This document shows, in pieces, positions 43,420-52,271 of a stretch of DNA of 64,000 nucleotides. The stretch comes from CAVYWD01 sp963772225 (GTDB lineage Bacteria; Myxococcota; Myxococcia; Myxococcales; UBA5297). Below the pieces are notes generated by a model that did not search any database, was not told the DNA's origin, and saw nothing but the letters and a program-made list of their open reading frames with translations. Numbering within the stretch: position 1 is the stretch's first letter; each line of letters opens with the position of its first letter. The position numbers and the translations under genes are program-made. The DNA lies in the NCBI GenBank assembly GCA_963772225.1, contig CAVYWD010000008.1:415160-479159 (forward strand), read 5' to 3'.

Positions 43420-45286
43420 TCAGCGCTCGAGGATGACGAGCTCGATGCGCCGGTTGAGCTCGCGGCCGTGCGCCGTGAGATTCGGGGCGAGGGGCCGCGT
43501 ATCGCCGAACCCCTCGGCGACGAGGCGGGCGCGGTCGACCCCGCGCTGGACCAGGAACTCGAGGACCGCGCTCGCCCAATCGCGCGAGAGCTTCAGGTTG
43601 ACGGCCTTGTCGCCCGCGCTGTCGGTGTGGCTCTCGATGCGGAGCCTCTTGATGCCTGCCCGCCGGACGGCGTCGGTGACCTGGTCGAGGAGCGCGTGGC
43701 TCTCCTGGAGGATGACGGCCTTGCCGGCGGCGAAGCGGACCTGCTGCTTGAGCTGGATCCGGTCCTCCTTCAAAACGACCAGCGCGGGCTTCGGGGCAGG
43801 TGCGAGCTCGACCTCGAATCGCTGCTCTCCGCCCTCGGCCACGTCGAGCTCCAGGGCCCGGGTGACATAGCCGTCGGCGTCGGCCGACGCCGTGTAGCGG
43901 CCGATGGGCAGCTCGACCGCGGCGATGCCGTCGGCGCCGACCGCGACCTGGGTTCGCCGAGGGCCCCAGAGGCTCACGCGGCCGCCGGGGATGCGCTGCT
44001 TGCCCGACATGAGCGCGAGCTGGACCGCCTGACCCCGCGGCTCGCGGGCGGCCATCGCAGGTGCCTCGGCGCTCGGACCTGCCGAGGGGGGCCCAACTTT
44101 GGCTGGGGTCGCCGGCGTCGCCGGCGCGACGGCGCAGGCCTCGCGTCGCCTCTCCACCGGAACGTCGCGCTCGGCGGCCCGCGCCGCCGCGCTTGCGCTT
44201 GCGCCTGCACCGAACGGGTCGAACGCGTAGCTCACCCCGAGGAGCGCGTCGTACGGCGGAGTGGCGGGGATGCCGCGCGCCACCGAGTGGGTGAGGCCCA
44301 CGTCGACGGCCGCGAGGAGCGTGAGGTTTCCCAGGGCGGTGAGCCGAGCGCCAGCCGTGAGCTGCTGCGGCATGGCGCTCGCGACCGACACCGGCTTGTC
44401 GTCCGGCCCGACGAGGACCTTGGCGCCCAGCGGGACCGCGAGGCCGTACTCGACGAAGGGCGTGACGTAAGGCAGCGGCACCTCGGCGCCGACTCTCACG
44501 CCGGCGCGGTGGTACCGGTTGATCTGAAGCGCGAACTCTTCAATCGACGTGACCGACGCGCTTCCCAGGAGGTCGCCGGAGCCATCGAGGGAGAAGGTCG
44601 CGTTGGCGTGCAGGCGCAGAGGCAGCTTGGGGGCAACGGAGCGGGCGTCCCAGGTCAAGAGGGCGCTCGGGGCGAAGCCGACCGCGGCGTGCGAGACCTC
44701 GAGCGTGCCGACGCCGGGGAAGAGGACGAAGCGCAGAATCGGCCCCGAGGTGGAAGCCTGCGCCGACCCGGAGCGCTCCCTTGAGCCCCACGCTCAGGTC
44801 TCCTTGGGCCTGCATCAGCGTCGGCGAGCTGCGTGTGTTGCTGTTCGACGAGATGGCGTACGAGAGGTACGCCTCGCCGGAACGGTGAAATACGTAGCCG
44901 AGCCCGAGCGCCCCGGCCGAGCGCACGTCGCGCGCGCCCAGCACGGGGAAGTCCGCCGAGCTCAGGTACTGGCCGAGGACGGAGATGCGGACGGCGCCGG
45001 GCCGGCCCAAGTCCGCGGAGCTCAGGTGGAGGAGGCCTATGGCTCCGAACGCGTTGGCGCCGACGCGCGGGTCGCCGGGGGCGGCGGGGTCGTCGGCCGC
45101 GATGGCGAGGCCATTCGGCCCGGCCGCGGGAGGGGCGCTTGGGCGAAAGGACTCCCGCGAAGGCTCGCCCGCGGGCGCCGGCCCGGGGGTGAACGGGCTC
45201 CACTCGGCGCGGGGCAACGGCTGGGCGCGGGCCGCCGCGCCCGCGATGAAGGCCACGGCGGCGAGGGCCTTGGGAAGCGTCTGCAT
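43420..45286 (-). pseudogene. OmpA-family outer-membrane protein gene with a frameshift
   Basis: The gene starts at ATG 45286 with a signal peptide (PKALAAVAFIAGAAARAQP) and a beta-barrel-like front. That frame decays into Arg-rich sequence after LRVGAGFHLGAD. Another frame resumes with RFVLFPGVGTLEVSHAAVG and runs on to an OmpA C-terminal domain. The domain shows FAAGKAVILQESHALLDQ, RLRIESHTDSAGD, NLKLSRDWASAVLEFLVQRG and AHGRELNRRIELVI, enough to anchor peptidoglycan. The shift lies near 44728-44745. A PEGA-like beta domain (GRYTASADADGYVTR) precedes the OmpA part. Both halves look intact, so a single indel, possibly a sequencing error, separates them. Confidence 0.83.
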
Positions 45287-45452
45287 TCCATTGTCTCCAC
45301 GCCGAGGAAAATGACACTGCAGCCCGCGAATTATAGGGGATGGCTGCGCTGTGCAAGCTCCGCGCTCCGGCTGCAGGTCGCCTTGACAGGCCGCGGATGC
45401 GAAACGTAGATCATTTGTCGAAATTTGCAGCTTGAGGAGTAAGGGCATCTCG

Positions 45453-46034
45453 ATGCAACGGCGATATTTCACCACCTTCGAGGCCAGCCGGTTCCTCGGG
45501 GTGAGCCTGCCGACGGTGGTCAACTGGATCAAGGCCGAGCGCCTCAAGGCCCATCGGACGCCGGGCGGGCACCGGCGCATCGCGCGCGACGAGCTTTCGA
45601 GCTTCATCCGCCGCCACGGGATGCCGATGCCTCCGGAGCTGAGCGATGCGGGCGCGCGGGCGCGAATCCTGGTGGTCGACGACGACCCGGCGCAGCTCTC
45701 GGCCCTGGTGTCGCTGCTCAAGCGGGCAGAGTACGAGTGCTGCGCCGCGGGCGACGCATTCACCGCGGGGCTTTTCACCGGGGTTTTTCGCCCGGACCTC
45801 GCGCTCATGGACCTGTCCATGCCCGGGGCCGACGGCGCCACGGTGGTCGCGGCCCTGCGCGCCTGCGAGGAGATGCAGGGCCTCCGTGTCCTGGCCGTGA
45901 GCGGCGCGCGGGACGAGAAGACCCACAAGCGGGCGCTGGCGGCGGGCTACGAGGACCTGGTGACGCGGCCCTTCGAGCTCGAAGCGGTCAAACGCAAGGT
46001 CGAGCACGCGCTGCGCGCGCCCCGCGCGGCCTGA
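45453..46034 (+). CDS. HTH-receiver fusion regulator
   Basis: A 193-residue fusion. Residues 1-55 are an excisionase/MerR-like helix-turn-helix (TTFEASRFLGVSLPTVVNWIK and the wing TPGGHRRI), like BldC-type DNA-binding domains. Residues 70-190 are a receiver with the acidic triad VVDDD (Asp76-78) and phosphorylation Asp120 in LALMDLSMPG. The conserved lysine is replaced by arginine in VTRPFE, which may weaken the phosphorylation switch. The kinase gene starts 18 nt after the stop, so the pair is one operon. The HTH-first order is the reverse of the usual receiver-first output. Confidence 0.85.
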   Translation: MQRRYFTTFEASRFLGVSLPTVVNWIKAERLKAHRTPGGHRRIARDELSSFIRRHGMPMPPELSDAGARARILVVDDDPAQLSALVSLLKRAEYECCAAGDAFTAGLFTGVFRPDLALMDLSMPGADGATVVAALRACEEMQGLRVLAVSGARDEKTHKRALAAGYEDLVTRPFELEAVKRKVEHALRAPRAA

Positions 46035-46051
46035 CCGGAGCCCCGACCCTT

Positions 46052-47689
46052 ATGAACGGCTCTCTCCACCGCGAAAGCGCGAGGCTGGTCGTGATGGGGG
46101 CTGCCCCCGAGCGGCGGGCGGCGGCCGCCGCGCTCGAGCGCGCCGGGTTCTCGGTCGAGGAGTCGGAGCCCCCGCGCGGGGCCGAGGCGCCGCGCCGGCG
46201 CGCGCCCGACGTGGTCTTGCTGGTGGGCGCGTCGCCCGAGGGGGTGCGAGCGCTCCGGAGCGGCGGCGAGCTCGGGGGTGCGGCGCTGCTCGCGATCGGA
46301 CCGGACGGCGATTCGGGAGCGCTCCGGGAAGCCGGCGCCGACGACGTCGTCGGCGACGGTGCAGAGGTTCTCGCGGCTCGGGTCGATCAGGCGCTGCGCC
46401 TCCAGCGGGCCGGCGAGCGGCTGGCGCTCGGGCGGCTGCGGATGCAGGCGCTCTCCGACTTCGGAGAGCTGATCCTCTCGAGCCCGCCCCTGGAAAACCT
46501 GCTCCCGAGCGCCCTTCGCCGAATCAGCGACGGCTTCGGCGACGGCTTTTCGGCGGTGCTCGCCGAGGCTGCTCCGGGCGGCGGCGGGCTTCGTCTCTGG
46601 TCTGCGCCAGAGGACCCGCGGGGCGGTCGCACGGGCGACGCCTCGCGCTGCGAGGCGATCCTCCGCGCCCTCGACGCGCGCGCGCCGCTCCTGGTGGGTG
46701 GCGCGCCGGGCGACCTCCTCGCGGCGGAGATCCAATCGCTGGTTCAGCCCCCCGACACCGGTCTCCTCTGGCTCCAGCCGCTGCCGATTCGCGGAGCGCC
46801 GATGGCGGCCCTCCTCGCCGCGGCGCCGGCAGACAGCGACGACCGCGCCTTCGGCCCCGAAGAGCGTCTCTTCGCGGCCGCGTGCGCGGGCGCCCTCGCC
46901 GCGGGGCTGACCGCCTCTCGGCTCTCGGCGGGCGCGCGCCGCGAGCGCGAGGTCATGGCAAGCGCTTACGCCGAGCGCCGCCGCGAGCTCGCCTCCGCCA
47001 ACTTGCGGCTCAAGGAGGCGAATCGGCTCAAGGACGAGACCCTCGCGCTCTGCTCGCACGATCTGCGCGGCCCGCTCAACATCCTGCTCGGCCACGCGCG
47101 GCTCCTCGCCGAGGCGGAGCTCGACGCGGATGAGTCGGCGTCGACCAAGGCCATCCTGCGGCAGGGCAAGCGGCTGTTCGAGTTGGTCGAGAGCCAGCTC
47201 GACCGCGGGCGCGGCGAGCGCGCGGGCCAAGAGCTCAAGGCCGAGCCGTTGGAGCTGGGCGAGGTCTGCCGGGAGCAAACAGCCCTGCAAGAGCCCCTCG
47301 CTGCCGAGCGCGGCGTCCGCATCGAGTTGCGGGTCTCGGCCCTCGCGCTCTGCACCGATGCTGCGATGCTCCGCCGCGTTCTCCAGATCTTAATCCGCCG
47401 CGCCGTGGGCCGGGCGCGCGACGGGGGCTCGGTGGTCGTCCAGGTCGAGGGGCGCGAGGGCCCGGAGCGGCCGGTGGCGCGCGTCGCCATCGCCGACGAC
47501 GGCGCCGCCCTCCCGCCCGACGAGCTCCTCACGCTGTTCGAGCGCTACCGCAAAGGGCCCATCGACCCCGAGCTCGCCCTGTGCCGCGACCAAGTGGAGC
47601 TCCTCGGGGGCGAGATCTGGGCGGAGAGCGGGCCGGGCGGCGCCGCCGTCTTCACCCTCCCGTTGGCCGGCGCGCAGCTCTCCGGATAG
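46052..47689 (+). CDS. Sensor histidine kinase with degenerate receiver and GAF-like region
   Basis: A 545-residue kinase. The first 110 residues resemble a receiver that lacks the acidic pocket. A GAF-like region spans about 140-300, followed by a coiled coil. The dimerisation/phosphorylation helix is LCSHDLRGPLNILLGHARLL with the phospho-acceptor His near 336. The ATP-binding domain is reduced: the N box is poor, but VAIADDGAALPPDELLTLFERY and GGEIWAESGPGGAAVFTLPL cover the G1 and G2 boxes. There is no membrane helix. It probably phosphorylates the HTH-receiver protein encoded 18 nt upstream. Confidence 0.83.
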   Translation: MNGSLHRESARLVVMGAAPERRAAAAALERAGFSVEESEPPRGAEAPRRRAPDVVLLVGASPEGVRALRSGGELGGAALLAIGPDGDSGALREAGADDVVGDGAEVLAARVDQALRLQRAGERLALGRLRMQALSDFGELILSSPPLENLLPSALRRISDGFGDGFSAVLAEAAPGGGGLRLWSAPEDPRGGRTGDASRCEAILRALDARAPLLVGGAPGDLLAAEIQSLVQPPDTGLLWLQPLPIRGAPMAALLAAAPADSDDRAFGPEERLFAAACAGALAAGLTASRLSAGARREREVMASAYAERRRELASANLRLKEANRLKDETLALCSHDLRGPLNILLGHARLLAEAELDADESASTKAILRQGKRLFELVESQLDRGRGERAGQELKAEPLELGEVCREQTALQEPLAAERGVRIELRVSALALCTDAAMLRRVLQILIRRAVGRARDGGSVVVQVEGREGPERPVARVAIADDGAALPPDELLTLFERYRKGPIDPELALCRDQVELLGGEIWAESGPGGAAVFTLPLAGAQLSG

Positions 47690-47766
47690 GGCTGCGCGCC
47701 GTGTGGAACTTCACCGTGGCCGAGCGCTACAATCGAGCGATTGGTGCCTTGGGCGCCTTGGAAGCC

Positions 47767-49671
47767 ATGGTCCTCCTCCTGCTTCACACCTGGCGCCGGC
47801 TCGGGCGCCTGGCCTTGGCCGCCGCGGCCCTCAGCTTGAGCTGCGCGGCGGACCGCGGGGCGAAGAGACCCGCGCCGGACCCCGTCGCGATGAAAGAGGC
47901 CATGGCCGGGGACTCCGCGGGCTCGGGAGAGGTGTTCGCCTCGAGCCGCGCCTACACCCACTTCCTCGCCGGGCGCCTTTTGGCCTATCGCGGGGACCAT
48001 CGCGCGGCCGCCGAGGAGCTGAAGCAGGTCCTCGCCCACGACCCCGAGGCCTCCTTCGCCCGCGTCTCGCTGGCCGAGGAGTGGCTGCGCGCCGGCGCCC
48101 CCGAGCGCGCCGAGAGCGCGCTGAAGGAGGCGGTCGGGCTCGCCCCGCGGTACGCCCCCTCGCACCTCGCGCTGGGGCGGCTCTATGCGGATCAGCGGCG
48201 CACGCGCGCGGCCGTGGGCGAGCTCGAGCGGGCCGTGGCGCTCGACCCGAGCGAGCCGCAGAGCTACATGGCGCTGGCGCAGACGCATCTCGAGGCCGGC
48301 GATGAGGCCAAGGCTGCCGCGGCCATCGAGGCCCTCGCCAAGGCGCTCCCCGGCGAGCCCATGGGGTACAAGGCGCTGGGACATTGGTACTCCGACAAGG
48401 GCGACTTCGAGCAGGCGCAGCGCTACCTGAACCTCGCGTTGGAGCGAGACCCAGGCGACGCAGAGACGCTCCTGCTCCTGGCGCGCGCGAGCGAGGGTCG
48501 AGACCAGCTGGACGCGGCGCAGCGGTTCTACGAGCGGGCCCTGGCGCGCAACCCCGACGACGCCGAGGTCCTCCTGGCCCTGGGCGCGCTCCTGCTCAAG
48601 CGCCAAGACGCGCCGAGCGCGCGGGCTTACTTTGAGCAGCTCATCGGCGTCGCGCCGGACAATCCGGGTCTCCGGGCCAAGCTCGCCTTCGCCTTCGCCC
48701 GGGCGCACCAGCTCTCGGCCGCGGCCGACTTCTTCGCGCAGGCGCACGCCCTGGCGCCGGGCGACGCGACCCTCGCGTACTTCTGGGGCCGGGTGCTCGA
48801 GGAGCTGGGCGAGGCGGCGAAGGCGGCCGCGGCCTTCGAGGCGGTGGACCGCCGGTCGGACCTCTACCCTCAGGCGCTGGTGCGCCGCGCGCATTGCCTG
48901 TCGCTGGCCAAGGAGCCGGCAAAGGCCGTGGAGCTGCTGGAGGCGGCGCGGCGGGCCGAGCCGGACAGGCTCGAGTACACCCTCGCTCTGGCCGCGGCGC
49001 TGGAGCGCGCTGGGAGGCTGGGCGACGCGTCTTCACTCCTGGAAGGCCAGGTGGCGAAGGAGGGCGCGCCGGCCCCGCTCTACGAGGCCCTGGCTGGCCT
49101 CTATCAGAAGGCGGGTCGCGGGTCGGACGGCGTGGTGCTCCTGACGGCGGCGCTCGAGAAGCGGCCCAAGGACGAGGCGCTGCTCTTCGCGCTGGCCGCG
49201 GTCCACGAGAAGCTCGGCCACGTCGACCTCGCGGTGGCGCGGATGCGCGAGGTGCTCTCGCAGAACCCGGAGAACGCCAACGCCCTCAACTTCATCGGGT
49301 ACACCTTCGCCGAGCGCGGCCGCGACCTGGACCAGGCCGAGGCCATGGTCCGGCGGGCGCTCGAGCTGAGCCCGGAGAACGGCGCGTTTCTCGACTCGCT
49401 GGGCTGGGTCTATTTCAAGAAAGGCGATTGGGCGCGCGCCGCCGAACTCTTGGAGAAAGCGGTCCGGCTGCTGCCCGACGAGGCCGTCGTCGCCGAGCAC
49501 CTGGGCGATGCCTATTCGAAGCTCGCTCGCCGAACCGAGGCGCTGGACGTCTATCGGCGCGCGCTGAAGATGCTCGAAGCGGCGCCGGACGAAGAGGTGC
49601 GCGGCAGCCTCGAGGGCAAGCTCCGCGCCCTGAGCTCACAGGGGTCTCCGGCCGCTCCGAGCGCGAAGTGA
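47767..49671 (+). CDS. TPR-repeat lipoprotein
   Basis: A 634-residue lipoprotein with a signal ending LSLSC (lipidated Cys near residue 26) and at least a dozen tetratricopeptide repeats of about 34 residues, for example AAEELKQVLAHDPEASFARVS and AQRYLNLALERDPGDAETLLLL. The repeats act as protein-binding scaffolds, presumably in the periplasm or at the outer membrane. ATG 47767 gives the best signal peptide; GTG 47701 would add 22 residues. It lies between the kinase operon and the Ser/Thr kinase. Its client is unknown. Confidence 0.85.
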   Translation: MVLLLLHTWRRLGRLALAAAALSLSCAADRGAKRPAPDPVAMKEAMAGDSAGSGEVFASSRAYTHFLAGRLLAYRGDHRAAAEELKQVLAHDPEASFARVSLAEEWLRAGAPERAESALKEAVGLAPRYAPSHLALGRLYADQRRTRAAVGELERAVALDPSEPQSYMALAQTHLEAGDEAKAAAAIEALAKALPGEPMGYKALGHWYSDKGDFEQAQRYLNLALERDPGDAETLLLLARASEGRDQLDAAQRFYERALARNPDDAEVLLALGALLLKRQDAPSARAYFEQLIGVAPDNPGLRAKLAFAFARAHQLSAAADFFAQAHALAPGDATLAYFWGRVLEELGEAAKAAAAFEAVDRRSDLYPQALVRRAHCLSLAKEPAKAVELLEAARRAEPDRLEYTLALAAALERAGRLGDASSLLEGQVAKEGAPAPLYEALAGLYQKAGRGSDGVVLLTAALEKRPKDEALLFALAAVHEKLGHVDLAVARMREVLSQNPENANALNFIGYTFAERGRDLDQAEAMVRRALELSPENGAFLDSLGWVYFKKGDWARAAELLEKAVRLLPDEAVVAEHLGDAYSKLARRTEALDVYRRALKMLEAAPDEEVRGSLEGKLRALSSQGSPAAPSAK

Positions 49672-49757
49672 CGAGTCGCCGGGCCCAAAATGCAAGGCGG
49701 TTGCAAACGAGGCCGTCCGATGGCCTCATGGTCGGATCGACCGCGCTCGGGAGGCGC

Positions 49758-51182
49758 ATGGCGGATCCGCTCGACAAGAACGGCGACGACGCGCGCGGCG
49801 GTGACCCGCGCGATCCGCTGGGCGCCATGGCGGGCAACTATCGGATCCTTCGGCCCATCGCCTCGGGCACCCTGGGCGTCGTGTACCTGGCCGAGCACCC
49901 GCGCATCGGGGCCAAGGCGGCGGTGAAGGTGCTGCACGAGGAGCTCGCCGGGGACCCGGCCCTGGTGGAGCGATTCATCGAGGAGGCCCGGGCGGCGGCG
50001 GTGGTTCACCACCCGACCATGGTGAAGTTCTACGACCTCGTCTACCTGCCCGACGGGCGGCCGGCCGTGGTCATGGAGTTCTTGGACGGTCGGGGCCTCG
50101 AACGAGCGATCGCCGCGAAGCCGCTCTCGCTGGCGGACGCGCTCGACCTCCTCTCGCAGGTCGGCGCGGTGCTCGCGTCGACGCACGCGCGCGGCGTGGT
50201 CCACCGCGACATCAAGCTCGAGCACGTCCTCCTGGTGAACGGCCAGAACGGGAGGGAGCGGACGAAGTTCCTCGACTTCGGGCTCGCGAAGGTCTCAGGG
50301 AAGGTGCTCCCGACCATCGCCGGCAAGGCGCAGTACCTTGCTCCCGAGCTGATCCGAGGCGAAGGGGTCGACGCGCGCACCGACCTGTACGCGGTCGGCG
50401 TCCTCGCATACCGCCTCCTCGCCCATCGATTTCCCTTCGAGGGGCGCACGCCCCGCGAGGTCGCCCGCAAGCACGTCTACGAGCCCGTCGACCCCGAGCC
50501 TCTGCCGGCGGCGGCGCGGGACCTGGTCCTCAAGCTGCTGGCCAAGCGCCCCGCCAATCGCTTCGACGACGGCGCGGCGCTCGCTGCCGCCCTGAGGACG
50601 GTCGAGGCCTCGCTCGGGCCCAAGGCGACCTCCTTCTCGGTCTCCAGGACGAGGCGCTCGGGGATCGACGCGCCGACCGAGCCCAATCTCGCCGCGTTCG
50701 TCGAGCCGGCGACTTCGCGCGAGAACCCCGAGGTCGACGCGGCCGACTCCATGGCGGAATCCCATCCCGGACCTCGTCGTCGTGGACGCCTTCTCGGAGG
50801 AATCGGAGGACGCGACCGTGGTGCAGCAGATGCCGGAGCCAGCGTCGCCCGCCTCGGCGGACCAAGGGCGGCCCGCCCCGCCAATCGCCTCCGAAGGGGT
50901 CGCCCTCCCGCCGACCGCCCTCCCGGACCTCTCCGTCGGCCTGGAGCTCGCGCACGACGTCGACTTGGCGGAAGAGGCCCTGTTCCCGGACTTCGGCGCA
51001 GAACCTTCGATCGGCGACTCGCCGACTCTGACCGGCATGGAGCTCGCCGCGGTCGCGCGCTCCCAGGGCACCGGAGCCGACGACACCGCCGCCGACCGAA
51101 GCGCGTCGCCCGGAGCGGGGATGTTGGCGCGCTTTCTCGAGCTCTCGGAGAGGGACCACTACTCGTTCCTCTCCATGCCTGA
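49758..51182 (+). CDS. Hanks-type Ser/Thr protein kinase (3' end out of frame)
   Basis: The kinase domain occupies residues 28-295. The ATP lysine is Lys57 in AKAAVKVL, the catalytic loop is HRDIKLEH (Asp151) and the metal loop is DFG (Asp173-Gly175). Two departures are notable. The glycine loop reads ASGTLG instead of GxGxxG, and the loop Asn that binds magnesium is His156. These could lower or abolish activity. After about residue 335 the frame turns into Arg/Gly-rich sequence, while the frame at 50782 carries an acidic and then helical tail. One frameshift near 50745-50781 explains both. ATG 49758 follows GGGAGG. Confidence 0.82.
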   Translation: MADPLDKNGDDARGGDPRDPLGAMAGNYRILRPIASGTLGVVYLAEHPRIGAKAAVKVLHEELAGDPALVERFIEEARAAAVVHHPTMVKFYDLVYLPDGRPAVVMEFLDGRGLERAIAAKPLSLADALDLLSQVGAVLASTHARGVVHRDIKLEHVLLVNGQNGRERTKFLDFGLAKVSGKVLPTIAGKAQYLAPELIRGEGVDARTDLYAVGVLAYRLLAHRFPFEGRTPREVARKHVYEPVDPEPLPAAARDLVLKLLAKRPANRFDDGAALAAALRTVEASLGPKATSFSVSRTRRSGIDAPTEPNLAAFVEPATSRENPEVDAADSMAESHPGPRRRGRLLGGIGGRDRGAADAGASVARLGGPRAARPANRLRRGRPPADRPPGPLRRPGARARRRLGGRGPVPGLRRRTFDRRLADSDRHGARRGRALPGHRSRRHRRRPKRVARSGDVGALSRALGEGPLLVPLHA

Positions 51183-51630
51183 GGACGCGGACTCAGAGCA
51201 GGTCAAGGTCGCCTGCGGTCGCGTCGAGAAGGAGCTCCTGGTGCTGCGCGACCAGGTCTTGCCCGCCCAGCGCCCGCAGGTGGTGGCGCTGCTCGGCCGG
51301 CTCGAGCGGGCCCGGCGCGTGCTCGACGACCTGGAGGCCCGCGCAGCCTACGACGCTCGGCGCGGCAACCACCGCGGCGTGGCGCGCTGCATGGCCGCCG
51401 GCTTGGCTCCGGCGCGCGTGGACAAGCTTCGGCAGGACTACATCCGGAGGTCGCCCGAGCTGGTCGACCGCGCTCGCAAGCTCGCGCAGGAGGCGCAGGA
51501 CAACGCCGAGAAGGGCGGGGTGGAGCGCGCGGCGCTGGTCATCTCCCAGGCGTTGGCGCTCGACCCGCTCTCGCGCGAGCTGCAGCGGCGCCTTGAGGAG
51601 CTGCTGCAGTCCGGCGACGGTGCCGCCTGA
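50782..51630 (+). CDS. C-terminal part of the Ser/Thr kinase, in another frame
   Basis: A 282-residue open frame that overlaps the non-homologous tail of the kinase frame. It begins acidic and disordered (DAFSEESEDATVVQQ) and continues with helices. A J-domain-like stretch (DHYSFLSMPEDADSEQVKVA) recalls the short tail domains of myxobacterial kinases and other signalling proteins. It ends with TPR-like helices (ALVISQALALDPLSRELQRRLEEL). There is no credible start signal at its GTG, so it is most likely the rest of the kinase gene moved by one frameshift. It ends 5 nt before the convergent CBS gene. Confidence 0.7.
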   Translation: MDAFSEESEDATVVQQMPEPASPASADQGRPAPPIASEGVALPPTALPDLSVGLELAHDVDLAEEALFPDFGAEPSIGDSPTLTGMELAAVARSQGTGADDTAADRSASPGAGMLARFLELSERDHYSFLSMPEDADSEQVKVACGRVEKELLVLRDQVLPAQRPQVVALLGRLERARRVLDDLEARAAYDARRGNHRGVARCMAAGLAPARVDKLRQDYIRRSPELVDRARKLAQEAQDNAEKGGVERAALVISQALALDPLSRELQRRLEELLQSGDGAA

Positions 51631-51635
51631 AGCCC

Positions 51636-52070
51636 TCAGGGGGCTTGGGGCTGCTGCGACTCGCGCGCGGCCACGTCTCGAAGCGCCTGCCCTGCGATCT
51701 CGTCTGGCTCGCTCTCGGCGATGTCCGAGAGGCTGATGACGCCCAGGAGCTTGTCTTGGTCATCGCAGACCATGATGCGGGACTTGCGCCGCTCGCGCAT
51801 CAAGCGCAGAGCTTCGGCCAGGTCGTCTCCACTGTGGCAGCTCACCACGTCCTTCGTCATGACGTCGTCGACCTTGGCATCGGCGGGCCTGCCGTCCGCG
51901 AGAATCCGCAGGGCCAGGTCGCGGTCGGTGAGCGTGCCTATCGGCTGGGTCGATTCGTTGCAGATGGGCACGAACCCGATGTTCTGCGTCTTCATGAGCA
52001 GGGCGCAGTCGCGCACCGAGTCTCCGGCGCGGCAGCACTCCGGCTTCTTCATGAGCTCGTCTACGTGCAT
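51636..52070 (-). CDS. Two-CBS-domain protein
   Basis: A 144-residue protein of two CBS domains and no other domain. The first is VDELMKKPECCRAGDSVRDCALLM to IGTLTDRDLALRIL; the second is DVMTKDVVSCHSGDDLAEALRLM to LLGVISLSDIAE. Both keep the TDRD-like and SLSD-like ends that contact adenine nucleotides. It probably senses AMP, ATP or a dinucleotide. A GTG 9 nt upstream (52079) is a second possible start. Convergent with the kinase tail gene. Confidence 0.87.
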   Translation of the reverse strand: MHVDELMKKPECCRAGDSVRDCALLMKTQNIGFVPICNESTQPIGTLTDRDLALRILADGRPADAKVDDVMTKDVVSCHSGDDLAEALRLMRERRKSRIMVCDDQDKLLGVISLSDIAESEPDEIAGQALRDVAARESQQPQAP

Positions 52071-52271
52071 CGCGATCACGCTCTCTTTCCGGTCGCCGCT
52101 TTCGCCGCGACTCTCCTTCCCTCGCCTGTTCGGCTCTTCGCTGTAGCCGTTCAGGCGCGCAGTGGAAGCTAGTGCCGGGCGATAGCCGAAGACACCGGCG
52201 CCGGCGAAGCGAGCCCTCCCCGCAGCGCAGCCGCGCCGCCGGCGAGCCGCTCGAGTGCTCAGACTGCGGGC

